Assembly (NCBI GenBank): GCA_030407005.1
Contig: JAUDYN010000005.1
Location: 124,001 to 188,000 of the forward strand
Direction: 5' to 3'
Source: Desarmillaria ectypa
Taxonomy: Eukaryota; Basidiomycota; Agaricomycetes; Agaricales; Physalacriaceae
DNA: 64,000 bases
A program made the translations under genes and the position numbers. The notes beneath the pieces are model-generated. The model had not been told where the DNA came from. It saw only the letters and a list, made by a program, of their open reading frames with translations, and did not search any database. Shown here in pieces: positions 1-11,761 of the stretch (the first letter of the stretch is position 1; each line of letters starts with the position of its first letter).

Positions 1-1965
1 GGGTGAGCCATGAGAGTGACGTGACGAGTAGTGCGAGTCTAGTTAACACTGTAATGGCTGGTGAAAATAGCTGTGGATAATGTATAGGCATTTTTATAAT
101 GCCTGGGTTCGAGAAGAAATTATCGAGAAGCGAAGTCCGAGCAAAGTTTGATGTGGCATCAAGTTGTGGGGGAACAGACGTAGAGGTAGTCAGGTTACTG
201 CTTCTCAAGCGTTCAATATTTCCAGAACGGCGACGTACTGAATGCTAACAGCGTGGCAGCGCTGTGACAATTAGAAAGACAGAGAAACCTGAGACAGGTA
301 GAATTTATCAAGCGGCGGCGATTGAATACATATCGCCGTGACTCCAAATGGTACAATTACGGAGTGTATTGCAGGTGTACGGTTGTGTAGTATACAAACA
401 TCTGTAGTATGTCCCAAAGGTTTATCCGAGCCAGGCCATCTTCCTCAAGTTGCTTGAAGTACACAGTCATCTTGTAGTCATCTCGGACATCCTAGTACAA
501 AGAATGGATGGAGAATGACTTTCTTCAAACGAGGACGGGATCGTATTCAATCATTAAAGGCGTCACTGGGATCATTGCAGCCATACAATAATGCCTCTCC
601 TTTCGCGATCCTAGGATATTACAAGTTCGAGCGTTGTGCAGCAATCGGCGGCTGGGACATGGAATGCTTGGAATGGAGGCGTATCCCCTCGCAGGCGGAG
701 AGAAGGTGAATTCCTCATGATCGTATGAATACAGCGTTCATGACGGACCATTTGCCCCGTGTCAGCTGCCAAACCGTTGAGATACGCGACCAAAGCATTG
801 CAGAAGGAACGGAAACTGATCACCATGAACTTGAACTCAAAGGAACATTCTCAAGTTGTCGACGTCGGTTTCGAGAACAGTCAGTTCTAGTTTGGGTTTT
901 GGGAATGGGGTTTGTTGAGGAAGCGCACACTCGAAGGCTTGGAAGAGTTCGATGGGAACGCGGCGGATATTAACGATATCCTCAAAGCGACGGATCTTTG
1001 TCGCCTCTCCGACCTGGCCTCGTTGAGATGTGAAAGAAGGACAGATATCTGGAGAAATTTCCTGTCAAAACTCCTTTCAGCAGTCCAAGCGTGTGCTAGA
1101 TCTGCACCCTAAGGAACGATGTTGGATCACAAAAGATAAAGAATGTATGTCGAAGTCCCCCTTCAATCTGTAGAGGTCGCCGATACAAATTAAGTGTAAC
1201 TGCGGAAAAGAACTGAGAATCAAGGAGCTGATAAGTCGTCGGCCATCTTCGGCAGGCCCCTTATTTTCCTACCGCGACGAGGCTGCGACGTCGCAATGAA
1301 CGCCTCACCTGTATGCTGGATGACACCGTGACCTTACTACTCTACGTGACTGGGGATGGTTTGACGCGAACATTCCTTCAAGGCTTCACCCAGGATTGGC
1401 TGTCAGGGCAGCATGCTCAATAACATTGGGGAGGAAGAACGACCGTCTGGACGGTCTAGCTTAGGATATGAGGGATTTATGGATACTTGTACGTTCTATC
1501 CGATCCCTTTCTAGCGTCCTGACTCACCACCGTGGTACAGAGGTACATACGTCAGGATGAACTTGTAGCTAGTGAAGGAATGCAAATCTGGAATGAGTAG
1601 CACTTTCTTCGACCATAAGGAGGCCGTCTATATCCAGTAATGGAACTCTGATGGTCGTTGAAGCATTCAACATCTCAATGCAGGCAAGCCCCATTTTTCA
1701 GACTGCGCAGCGCATATACAGAGCATTTTTGATTGATTCCATAGCTTTATTTTTTCTTTAATTTTTTAGAGCATGCGAGTGTCAATTGGTCTCAGCTTTG
1801 ACATCGAAATCAATGACAACCTAAAAAATTGGTCTCAGTTCGACCAATCACCGACGTCCCTTTTTTCTCCTAGGTTACAGCGCTTTTCATGCAGATTTGC
1901 CTTTTTCGCATGCTGTCTGATCTGCAACAATTGTATTCGTGCTGGCTGTGCTGGTAGGTGGACGA
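1..1965. other. no gene recognised
   Basis: Only short, unconnected reading frames (under about 80 codons) are present, for example around 515-973. None resembles a family I know, and no convincing exon chain can be built. The last part (about 1740-1965) is AT-rich and leads into the promoter of the gene starting at 2015. Confidence 0.6.
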
Positions 1966-1973
1966 TATAAAAA
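1966..1973 (+). promoter_or_regulatory. TATA box of the 2015 gene
   Basis: TATAAAAA ends 41 nt before the ATG at 2015. The paralog on the other strand has a comparable TATAAAG about 33 nt before its own ATG, which supports both being core promoters. Confidence 0.55.
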
Positions 1974-2014
1974 TGTCTTCACCCGTCTACTAGCCCCGAC
2001 GGCGCACGATACCA

Positions 2015-5000
2015 ATGACTACCGGATTCTACAACCCTTTCGACGATTCACATCCTGCCTTTGCTGAGTACAAGGTTTGTGCGTTTGAAGCACCATTGTC
2101 GATGTACTCATTTTTTTTCATCTAGGCAATGCCGCTGGCATACTCCGGGGCGTATGATCGCAAGCACGCCGAGACACAACAGAAGAAATCATGGTTATTT
2201 CACGTGCTGTGCCTCTCTCTGCATGCAGGACTCGTCTTCATTCACCTCCTCCTTCTGTTGATATGTATCACTGGAGTCGAACACAATATTGTTATTCCCA
2301 TCGGAAAAGAGAGTGATATCCTATCCACTGTCATTGTTCAGGCGTCCCAAGTCATTATTACGGTGAGGCCATCCATCTGTTGACTATAATGATATCTTAT
2401 CCTCGCTTTTCTTGTAGATATACCTGGCGGGACTCGTCTTCGTCAGCCAGCAACTCGCTACTCGGCGAAATGTGCGAGCAAGACAAACCTTGACAGCCAC
2501 GCATGACAATATATCTGCTTGGACAGGACTGGGAGCTGCCTTGCTTGCCCTTTGGCGCCAGACGTTCATCGCAGCCAGTGTCATCGGAGCTCTCTGCGTA
2601 GCTGCATACTTTGTGTTTGCCGCCGTTCTTCATATCACTACACCTGCGATCTTCAGCCTCCAGCCGTTTAATACGACCCGCCATGCGACGATATCTACTA
2701 CGCTGGGGACGCCCAACATCTCGGTCAAAAATCCGTATGTGTCTAGGTCTTGTTTGCTACTGAAAAGCGCTGATGAGCCACTAGTGGTTCTTCTAATCCT
2801 TCGAGTTTCTTCCTCGACTCTACCCCCGTCATTCCATACCTTTCCAATAGTGATCGCATTTCCAAGATCGGCCTGGAGAACGGGACACTTTACGATGTGC
2901 TCTCCGACAATCCGGGGCAAGGAGATGTTCATGTCAATGCTGTTGCGTTCAATGTCAGTTGCGGATATGTAGATGGTGCATCGGTTACACCAATCAACAA
3001 TACAGGCAACTGGACCGTCGACACAGTTTACGACGAGCACATTAAGCCTATACCTGTTCTTGGTGAGTCATCCCGCATAACTTGAAACTTATATCAACAT
3101 TGTTAACACCTCCATAGCGCCAAATACAATCAAATGGCTGTCTTTCCGCAGCGACAAACTTCAAGATCCTGTGAGTATTAGTGTTAGATTTTACTGTGTT
3201 GCTATCCCTCATATATCCTTCTAGTTGCGGAATACGGTGTTTTATACATCGGCTAACATTACTGACTCTCAAGGCTCGACTGGCAACCTCGTAAGTTTGA
3301 ATCCTCCCATGCGACCTGGTCCCAATACGGACTCTTCACGCAGTAAGTCTTTCGTTGTTTTGTCCTTCGTACTTCAAATTTAATTCTCGGCAGAAAATGA
3401 CAGTTACTTCGACGAGACGACTGTTTACACGATGCAGCTCATTGGTTGCACTGTCACCCTTGTCAACCAGTCCGCGGTCGTTGACGCGCAAACCCGTCTC
3501 CTTCAAGACGTACACCCTCTTGGTCATAAAACGTCCTCGACGTGGTTTCAGTGGGATCCTGCGATGTCCCTTGGTAATGCGACGGTTTCATCTTCTCCAA
3601 AGAGTTCGACGGCGATCCTTGGGCGTGGTGAGCGGACTGTTACGCCACAAATCAAGAAGCGGCAGGGTGGTGGACCAGAACAGGGTTCACCTCCATCCAC
3701 TCTCATGCCTCTGTCTCCCCCACCGCCAGATAACACGACACCGCCGAGCCAGGGGCACCAGAATACTCCGGCGTCAACCATAGAACCTGAGCCACAAGGT
3801 CCTACAACCAATCCGCCCCCATCAGAACCAGCCACTCCGATGCCCCCACTTCCAGACCAAGGTCCCCAGAATCTCCCTGTGCCAACCACGGAACCTGAGC
3901 CGCAAGGCCCTACAACCACTCCGCCAGAACCAGAGCCACCCAGTCCAACAATACCTCCCCCGCCGCTGGATAACACGTTGCCACCGGGCCGAGACCCCCA
4001 GACTGCTCCGGCACCCACCACAGAACCTGAACCTCAAGGCTCTACCACTGATCTGCCGCCAAGTCAGCCACCTTCTCCAACATTCCCATCGCCAGATAAC
4101 ACACCGCATCCAGATCTGGGGCCCCAGAATACCCCCCAACCGCAACAGCCGTCGCCAAATCCACCGTCTCCAGACCGGGGACCTACTCCTCCGCCGGATC
4201 CTTCACCGACCCCGCCAGTGCAAGACACACCGCCATCACCAAATGTCCCGACGACCCCGCCGATGCCAGATCCGGGTGCTCAGAACACTCCACCGCTTGG
4301 ATCCGCTCCTTCGCCCAGTCCGCCATCCCCAGATGGTCTTCCACCTTTGTCACTGCCATCGGACAGGGTTCCGCAAGTTTATGAGCCCCAAGACCCAAAT
4401 GCGAAGCCCGCAAGTCCACAAAGCCAACAGAACCCGTCGCCACAAAATAACCCTCCAACAAATGCACCCCCCCAGAGCCCTCCACCTCAGGATAATTCAC
4501 CTCAAAACCCTCCGCCTCAGAACAATTCACCCCAGAATTCTCCACCTCAAAATTTCCCGCCTCAAAATTCTCCGCCCCAAAACTCTCCATCAGATAATTC
4601 CTCGCCTCAAAGTCTTCCACAGGATTCTCCAGCGGGAAATCCGCAGACGAATTCCGGCCCAGATTCAGGTTTTCCCCCTTCTCCTGCGGATAACGCGGCT
4701 CCTGGATCACAGCCTCAGGGTACTGGTAATGGCGCGCAGGATGCAGGAAATCGAGGCCCCACACCTGGTCAAGACTCTTCACCTACGTCTGCACCTGGTT
4801 CTACCCCGGGATCTCAACCTGAAAACGGAAACACACCGGTCAACCAGCCTGGTTCCAACGGTAACTCCAACGCCAGTCCTGGGCAGGACAACGGAAATAC
4901 CGCTGCTCCCGGACCTTCAGCTAATAATGGGAACACGCCCGGATTTCAGCCCAGCCCTGGTCCCAATACTCAGTCTGGTAATAACGGGAACACGGCGTCC

Positions 5001-6342
5001 TTCCAAACGCCTGGGGCCAGTCCCAATGCCGGCGCTAGCAGTGGGAACTCACCATCAGCTCAAGGGCCTGGTCCAACTAATACCCAACCGGGTAATTTAC
5101 CGACAGGGCAATCGACCGGTGGCGGTACTGCCCTACCGTCGAACAGCCGGGCGGGTGCATCAGCCCCCTTCTTATCAGCTACGCCAAATTCTGGATCGGC
5201 CACTGGTACGGCAGCGAAGACTTCAGCCTCTGGTGCTAGTTCGGCGGCGACACATATGTCTAATTCATGCCCTCCTGCAACAACGACATTTAGCTGTACT
5301 TCCGGTACTTGCACAACCGTGATGCACAATTGTACCACTAGTACTACTAGTAGTGCAACTGCATTGCACAAATCTGCGTCTTCCATTGGTACGATGCCGA
5401 CCGCGACGGGTATTAGTGGCAGAACAGGACTTGGGGCCCTTGCGTATTACGATATATCCAACGCTTTGCTCGATGTGGTCTGTAAAATATCTTATTCTCA
5501 TGCTATCCCAAACTCATATCCGTCTCACAGTGGTGGAATCTCTTCGACCAGGCTGCCATCAGCCGTTTTCCTTCGACTGACGACTGTCCCGGTTTCCCTT
5601 GGACCAACCCTGAGTCGTGCAATCCTTTGACTGTTGTCGAACAGTATGTCAACGCCCGCTTCCTAAGGCCATTCAAACACTAATCCATCGTAAGGTTTGT
5701 GATGGAAGATCTCGGTCTACATCCCACTCTACTGGACAGTCCCGTACGACAAGTACCCCAAATAGCGCTTCACGATTTGGAGAACTCGCTCGCTCGTGCA
5801 ACAGCGGCGTCCTATTGGGCGGGTGAGTCTAAAACGTTGTTTTAACCAGGATCTTTTGCTCATGTCTTGTCAGCATTGTATGCCAAGGCCGGTGGATTGA
5901 AGGACGACGATCCCAATGATGTAGCCAACTCTAATAACTTTGTAGCAACTCCAATGACCGGAAATGCGACCATAGCATATCCGTATACTGCCACGCGGTT
6001 GAATGTTAGCCATTTATCATGTTCTATGCTCACGTCACTGACATCCTTCTTCAGATCAACCTCATTCCTCTCCTCGCGGGTCTAGTTGCGTCAATATACC
6101 TCCTTCTTCTCTCATTCCGATTGGTCGGAAAGCCCTCTCGTGAAGGAGAAGACTCCGGCATAGATGCGATAGGCGTCTTGCAGATCCTGTGGCTCATGAG
6201 TATGCGTCCAGACTTGCAGAAGATTATTTCCGGAGTCAACGATCCAACGGTAGACAATTTAAGAAAGTCGGGGATGGTGAATACGTCTTTGCACAGAGAT
6301 GATGACGAGATACAGTCGCTTGCGCCTGGTGGCCTTATGTAA
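2015..6342 (+). CDS. multi-span membrane protein with long proline-rich insert (copy A)
   Basis: Unknown function; the closest relative in view is copy B at 17268-14002. First exons: 2015-2074, 2126-2362, 2418-2734, 2785-3062; a large exon around 3400-5479 carries the low-complexity part; several short exons finish the gene at 6342. The N-terminus begins MTTGFYNPFDD and is followed by about three hydrophobic segments (near WLFHVLCLSLHAGLVF, IYLAGLVFV and FIAASVIGALCVAAYFVF). Next comes an N-glycosylation-rich, probably extracytoplasmic domain, then about 600 residues rich in P, N, Q, S and T, then a conserved block containing WWNLFDQAAISRFPSTDDC, a last membrane span (LIPLLAGLVASIYLLLL) and a cytoplasmic tail. 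The domains flanking the insert match copy B closely, while the insert differs in length and sequence. I infer a surface or cell-wall-facing membrane protein. Internal exon borders are approximate. Confidence 0.8.
3690..5200 (+). repeat. proline-rich coding repeats in copy A
   Basis: Imperfect repeats of roughly 60 codons, each holding TTEPEPQGPTT-like text, occupy about 3780-4060. They are followed by tandem PPQNS pentapeptides around 4470-4600 and by Gly/Asn/Ser-rich repeats (GNGNTP-like) to about 5100. Stop codons are rare on both strands here, which produces several large spurious overlapping reading frames. Confidence 0.8.
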
Positions 6343-7604
6343 CGGACAAAAAGGAAAGTGTACGAGCACTGATGAACTGTCGTTGTACTATTACGATGTG
6401 AACTATTTCTTGTAAATTGGACCTTGTCACTAGTATCACGCCTCTGAGTAGCAAGGCAGTCGCGGCTGGCAGGGGATCCGGTTAACAAGACAGCCCCATA
6501 CAAGATGACAGATGTCCGCGGGTCTGTATTAGTTTGGAAGAAGCTCAAAGAGGACTCCTGGCGTTAGAACGAGCCTGATAGTCTTGGTTTGTTGAGAATA
6601 TCGCAGACGCGGCTAGGAAAAATGATCGCGAGAAACAAAAAAGAAGCCGAGATTTATGGATTGGATGGGGAGGTTGTGCACTGCACAAAGAAGCTAGAAG
6701 AGTTGGCTTATGAGTCGGCGGGCGCCCAAATTCGAGATACCCGCTGCAGGGTAGAGAACCTTCCAGACGTAAGCTTCGCCGCGCTGTACCCAAGGATCCA
6801 TTGGTATCGACGGCCAATCCAGCAGGTGGCTTCAGGAGGGCGAGAGGAGACCGATCCTCTGAGGAATGTGGTGAGGATGGAAAACGACCGGAGAAAAAGC
6901 TGAAGATGTTCGAAATGAGAGCTATGGCTCCTTCCAAGCAAGAGAAGTATTTGGTGCTTAGGAAATACCGAAGCAAAATCACCAATGAGTGAATATTAGT
7001 TTGACGGCGTCACTCTTTTCTACGTAACTGACTTCCCGTTGTTTAATGCGAGGACTGCGATCGTTCCCAGCTCCGTTGTTTTGTTCTGTCATCGACGAGA
7101 GTAAACCCAAACCCCGCATGCATTCAGTGCCGGTGTAGGAAGACAGGCTGCTCCCATAAAAGCCACTTCGGTCACAGTCCCCTTCTAGTGGGGTATCTAC
7201 CTCGTCAGTGTCATCGGAGGAAGAGGAGGAGGAGCATTCGTAGGGATAAAGCAACTCTGACCCCGTTGGCCTAGCACAAGATGAGCACATAGAAAAATAT
7301 CGATGTTGAATGATCATGCACATGCTCCGTTGAAACAGCGGAAAAGGGATCCTACTGATTGAAAAGCGACGAAGCGAGAGATTAAAAGAAACTTTCAGCT
7401 TCGATGAAAATGCTACGAGCAGAAGTCTTCTAGCACTATGGTTTCAATAGTCGACTAACCGCTCCTCCTTCACAGGGTTCCACGACTCATGAGGCCGCAC
7501 CCAAGAGGCTGTCGTAATCGTTGTATATCAGGAAAGACGGGAGAGCGACAAAGATTTATCGACACTATGAAAGCTCGCAGGTCGTTCTGGATACAAGCAT
7601 CCCA
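6343..7604. other. no confident gene; possible gene fragments
   Basis: Just downstream of copy A. A plus-strand stretch at 6590-6990 has charged, coding-like text (for example KKLEELAYESAGAQIRD and KRPEKKLKMFEMRA), but it switches frame and has no clear start. It may be a decayed gene end. A serine/aspartate-rich minus frame at about 7220 is low complexity. I cannot assign a function. Confidence 0.4.
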
Positions 7605-8070
7605 CTACTCAGCCTCCCTTTTTTTCTGCTCCTCAACTCTAAAATCACGAGTGAAAGCTGAATTCCCAAGCGCCTTATCCACGCCGATCTTGGGCAGCTC
7701 TCCGGGTATCTTTGATAATTCAAACCGCAACACTAGGATGTATTCGTTGTTAAATGGTGTGCCGAGCTTGGAGATGCCGTCCGCTTGGACCTGAGAAAAG
7801 GTATGAGCCACCGTTAATGTAATGGGCGAAGAAGATCGGTATATACTGTAAGCGCATTATCGGCCTCTTTAATCTCATGAGCAGCCACCTATGACAAGAA
7901 GTGTTCAATTTTGGTCTAGCCATCGCTTGAGGAGGGACGTTGAACTCAAATGCTTCATCATCCAAATTTGCCAAGATGCCTTCACTCTCAAACGCCGCAA
8001 GAGCGTTGATGAATGCAGTGAAGGTTTGCACTTGAGGAGAAGCATTTTCTGGAGCTTCGTAGGCGACCAT
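7605..8070 (-). CDS. SnoaL/NTF2-like small protein, possibly damaged
   Basis: The translated parts resemble fungal NTF2-fold/SnoaL-like proteins: an N-terminal helix region (SPQVQTFTAFINALAAFES, with LDDEAFEF following), a middle exon 7888-7847 (VAAHEIKEADNALT) and a last exon 7790-7605 (GTPFNNEYILVLRFE, ending EEQKKREAE). The intron 7846-7791 joins the last two exons in phase 0. The first part reads to RPKLNTSCHR, and I find no good donor before the acceptor at about 7889. About 20-25 residues normally lying between the RP motif and the HE-x-x-EA strand seem to be missing. Either the gene is partly deleted or my exon model is incomplete. Such proteins often bind small ligands or act as cyclases or isomerases, but nothing here fixes a substrate. 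Confidence 0.5.
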
Positions 8071-8140
8071 AGCGTTCCGTTCGAGTCTAGGTAGTCCTAA
8101 CAGCTTTTAAAGTCTGTCGCAGCCTTACCGATGCTGGTAA

Positions 8141-8332
8141 CAATACCCTGCAACAGTGAGCAAAGTCTGAAAAAGACTAAGGTATTGCGCGGCATGGGGG
8201 TGACGCGCATAAGGTTTCTGGAGCGCCCTAAATACCAACCAATACCTTGCAGCGGTGGGCAAGGGTTTGGCGGAGACTGGGAGTTGTACGGCGCGGATGA
8301 CGTGTGTAAGGCTTGTGCTTGAGCACCTAGCA
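8141..8332. repeat. diverged two-copy tandem repeat, period about 99 bp
   Basis: A unit starting CAATACCCTGCAACAG at 8141 is followed at 8240 by CAATACCTTGCAGCGG. The two units stay alignable for about 90 bp (both end near GAGC.CCTA). Identity looks like roughly 65-70 percent by eye. It overlaps no recognised gene. Confidence 0.5.
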
Positions 8333-9476
8333 TGGTCGGTATTTCGTGTTTGGTATAATAACATTTTTCAAGTCACCTACGTACCTTCTATTAGCAGGCA
8401 TGGGCGGATGCTGTACGTGTAGAACAATAGAAAGCCCAATTTAAAAATCGGGTCCTGTGGAAAGAAAGGCACAATTCGGGGTAATACCGAATATCGGCAA
8501 ACCAGCCTAGCGCACTTGTGGTGGGTATAGATCGTTATGTTGATTGAAGATGGAAGCTCAAGTGTATGATGAAAATTGACGTCGGTCGGACGTGTGGATA
8601 TTCAGTCCATCCTGACAGTAAATGATTGTTTCATAACAATTGCTGGAGCTATTAAGTTTAGGCGATACTTACCCTAGGCGTAAGAGCTGGCTTGTAAGAG
8701 TTCCGCCTACCAGGAGGGCAATGAACACTCAATATAAACATAAAAAAATATCCACGAACCGATTAGCTTCTTCAGCTTAGCCTCAAGGCATACAAGCAGT
8801 TTGAATGTCCACTTGAAGGCCACGGATATTTCTACGCGCATATATGCAGCCCATTGCTTTGACGTGATACATAACCGATATTCAATTGAATAATAGTACC
8901 TAGGGAAATACGCAGTAACGGCAAGTACATAGTTCTTGTCTTGCATGTCGAACGACCGTTGAGCACTATAAATTTGAATGATGGCATGGTCCGACAAGGC
9001 TAACGTTACGATGAGCTTTGACATTGAAAAAAATACAGGCCTAGCCGACGTACTAGTGTGTATTGGAACAGCATATAACCAGTTTGACGCCGTAGTCATC
9101 TAGTTAGTGTCCAACAAAAACCCTGAATTGGTGTAGCGAAGGAGAGCTACTTCGTCCAGAACAAAGAGACAGGGAATCGACGGTAACGGGCTTTGCCAAA
9201 GACAGGAATGGATAGGAAGGGCATTTTTCTTGGAAAAAATTCCAATTGTTTAAGGTTAAGAGTAACAGTATCGTCGACGGCAGGATCCTTGGATTTGGCC
9301 TGAGCATGAACGCAAGATTTGCAGAGCAAAGGCGTATCTGTTGCCGCTCTCTCACATAGTTAAGCATACATTGCTATGCCCGACGTTCTTTGTAATGACG
9401 AAGGATGATGAGGCATTTCGAGGTCATCGTCGCCGCTGCGGAAGACGAGCGTGGGAAAATATCTCTCGTCCTTACC
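8333..9476. other. no gene recognised
   Basis: Noncoding-looking DNA upstream of GET4. Minus-strand frames at 8707-9367 exist, but they lack family resemblance and have no coherent exon chain. The GET4 promoter should lie in the last few hundred bases. Confidence 0.5.
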
Positions 9477-11028
9477 ATGTCCTCCACAAGGGCCCTCAAC
9501 GCGATTCTTCCTCAGATAGCGAGCTCACCGTACGAGGCACACCAGAAAGCTCGTACATTTGCTTCTAGATATGCAAAATCCGGTCAATATGACACCGCCA
9601 TCGATGTGCTGTTTCAAAGTGCCAGGGAATTGCTCAAGACGGGGCAAGCCGGTTCTGGTACTGACCTTACCGTATTCATGCTCGGTGTCTACGAATCGAA
9701 GGGAGAGACCGTCAATGATGAAAGCAGGGGTACGCAGTGTTGTGGTGCTGGTTGTCCTGACCACTGATTCGAACGGCACAGACAGATTGACGCAGCTCAT
9801 CGCATTGACTGGCTCATCGGGATCCTGGCGGAAAACCATCATTGATAAATCCATATCGTTCGTAATCATTACCTTATTGCTCATCATGATTTTTACTAGT
9901 AAAATGCATACAGTTGGTCTGCGAAGCACGGTTCATGTCCAGCTGGTGATCAGGATCTGCACCACTACGTAGGGGAGCTGCTATTCAAAGGTACCGACCC
10001 TTGATACTACCGTGGTGCGCTCTATCCTAAGGTATACTAGATGGCGTTCTGGACCAGGCCGAACCTCATTTCCTCGCTTCCGGAAAACGAGACAGTGCCA
10101 GGCTACTTGCGGACATGTTCATTCAATGGTTATCGGAAGGCGGGCCCCCTGGCCCTTTTGCATTACGGGGCATAATTCCGTATGCGCGCGTTTCATGTAT
10201 ACTTGCCTCTCCCACCTGATTGGTACCGTGTGTACAGATATCTCCAGAATGGAAATATCCTCGCGGCACGGACTTTTATCACACATTTCGTGTCACAGCT
10301 TCCACAGACGCCACAAATGACGTCCAAACGCGTTGACGACACTAACGATGTGATACTGACGACAGATCCCTATGTAAACTTTGCTCAACTTGCTGTCGTG
10401 ACGTGCCAACGTGCTCAGGGAGAGCGGAACAAAGTCATGCGTGAGAGTTGGGTCAGATTATGCGGGACTTATCAGAGCAAAGGGGGATTACTCGCCCAGC
10501 CCGAAGCCCGAAAGGTGAGCTCTGTCCTGTACTCCTAATCACACCGAAAGAGCACCTTTGGTCGAGCTTGAAGCTGAGCCAACGGGCTAGATTTTTGGTC
10601 GCGCTGTCGCAGCAATGAGATTGGAAATTCCTGGATTGCTGGAACGAAATTCCTCTTACTAGGGAATTCGTTTAAGGCCTGCAGAAGTCCATGACCTGCC
10701 TCCAGAATGTGGCCGAAAACCATGTGTGGTGGCCTAAATCCAGGTTGAGTTGGAATTAATCTTTTCCTGGTGTGGATATGCTACTACGAAAGCACTGTGC
10801 CAAAGAGTCTTTGTCAGGCGGGGAGTTGTTTGTTCTCGTTACTCATTCTTTCCGCAGGCACTGAATGAACTCGCGACATTGTATTTTGCCATCCCTCCTC
10901 CGCGGAACCAGGCCGCAAATCCATTTGGTGAAATGATGTCGTCTCTGTTTGGAGGATCTTCACCGGCATCTGCACCATCGGCAAGACGAGTGCTCGCCCC
11001 GAAGCCTACTTCGAACAATTTAGATTAG
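9477..11028 (+). CDS. GET4: GET4/TRC35-like subunit of the tail-anchored protein insertion pathway
   Basis: Six exons: 9477-9729, 9782-9857, 9914-9990, 10041-10179, 10238-10514, 10858-11028. They total 993 nt (330 residues), and all phases agree. Get4 is the cytosolic alpha-solenoid scaffold that, with Get5, hands tail-anchored membrane proteins to Get3 for insertion into the ER. Recognisable segments are ASRYAKSGQYDTAIDVLFQS, LLKTGQAGSGTDLTVFMLGV, WSAKHGSCPAGDQDLHHYVG, PHFLASGKRDSARLLADM and ILAARTFITHFVSQLP. The C-terminus ends in a NPFGEMMSSLFGG-type tail. The start was chosen because MSSTRALNAILPQI leads directly into the first helical repeat. Length is normal for the family. The last intron (10515-10857, 343 nt) is six to seven times longer than the others, which are 50-58 nt. 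Confidence 0.9.
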
Positions 11029-11761
11029 GCCGATGCTACAAGGTGCAGATGAATTGCCACCAAGTCCACTTCATTCTTAGTCTGTCATCCCGACTCATTC
11101 GTCCATAGAGGTCATCCGGTTTGGAGTTCGGCTGTCCGAAGGGTTTGATATCTTATCCTTGCATTGAACTCCGACATATGACGAAACTATCTCCTGCCCC
11201 GTACTTACCGTCCAACTTTTGCATCCGAAACGGGATGACCTCTGTAGCCAGATGACTGACTTTAGAATGGGGTGTACACTTGCACATGTAAATGCATACT
11301 AAAGATCTGTTTTATTGACAGTTCCCCGAGCCTCGAGTGCCAGAGCTACCACGGCCCATGACATTATACTTCCACTTCCAAGGGGAAGATTTTAGCAGCC
11401 GATGTTCGTGATCATCATCTTCGCTGTACTACCGAAAAAGGGCGATAGGGAATCTGAAGGGTGTGTGTACATACGTTAATTGCATTTGTATTATTTCCAT
11501 TGCGGCCGGCATCAGTAAGATCGGAAAACATAATTATTTTAGATCTGACGTTCGGCAGATTGCCGCCTGTCAGGATGTTGGCAGATTTATTTCAGCTTAA
11601 TTGCTTCTCTTGCCTTCACTCCCCGTTCCAACCACTACGACGCTGATCTAGACCAGTCCCTGTGCAGCTCAGCGCTATGGATTCGGTCGCAACAAGAGAT
11701 GTTTTCAATCTCAGCGCGTGTAGAGTACGCGTTTCTCTCCTCCGAGGGTTATTAGTGCTGA
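11029..11761. other. intergenic, 3' and 5' flanks
   Basis: Between GET4 and the DUF6533 gene. No coding pattern seen. It probably holds the GET4 3' UTR and the promoter of the next gene. Confidence 0.6.

Noticed and set aside
3548..4782. Long minus-strand and alternative plus-strand reading frames over the proline-rich region
   Set aside because: They are by-products of low-complexity codons; the plus frame continues the conserved flanks of copy A.
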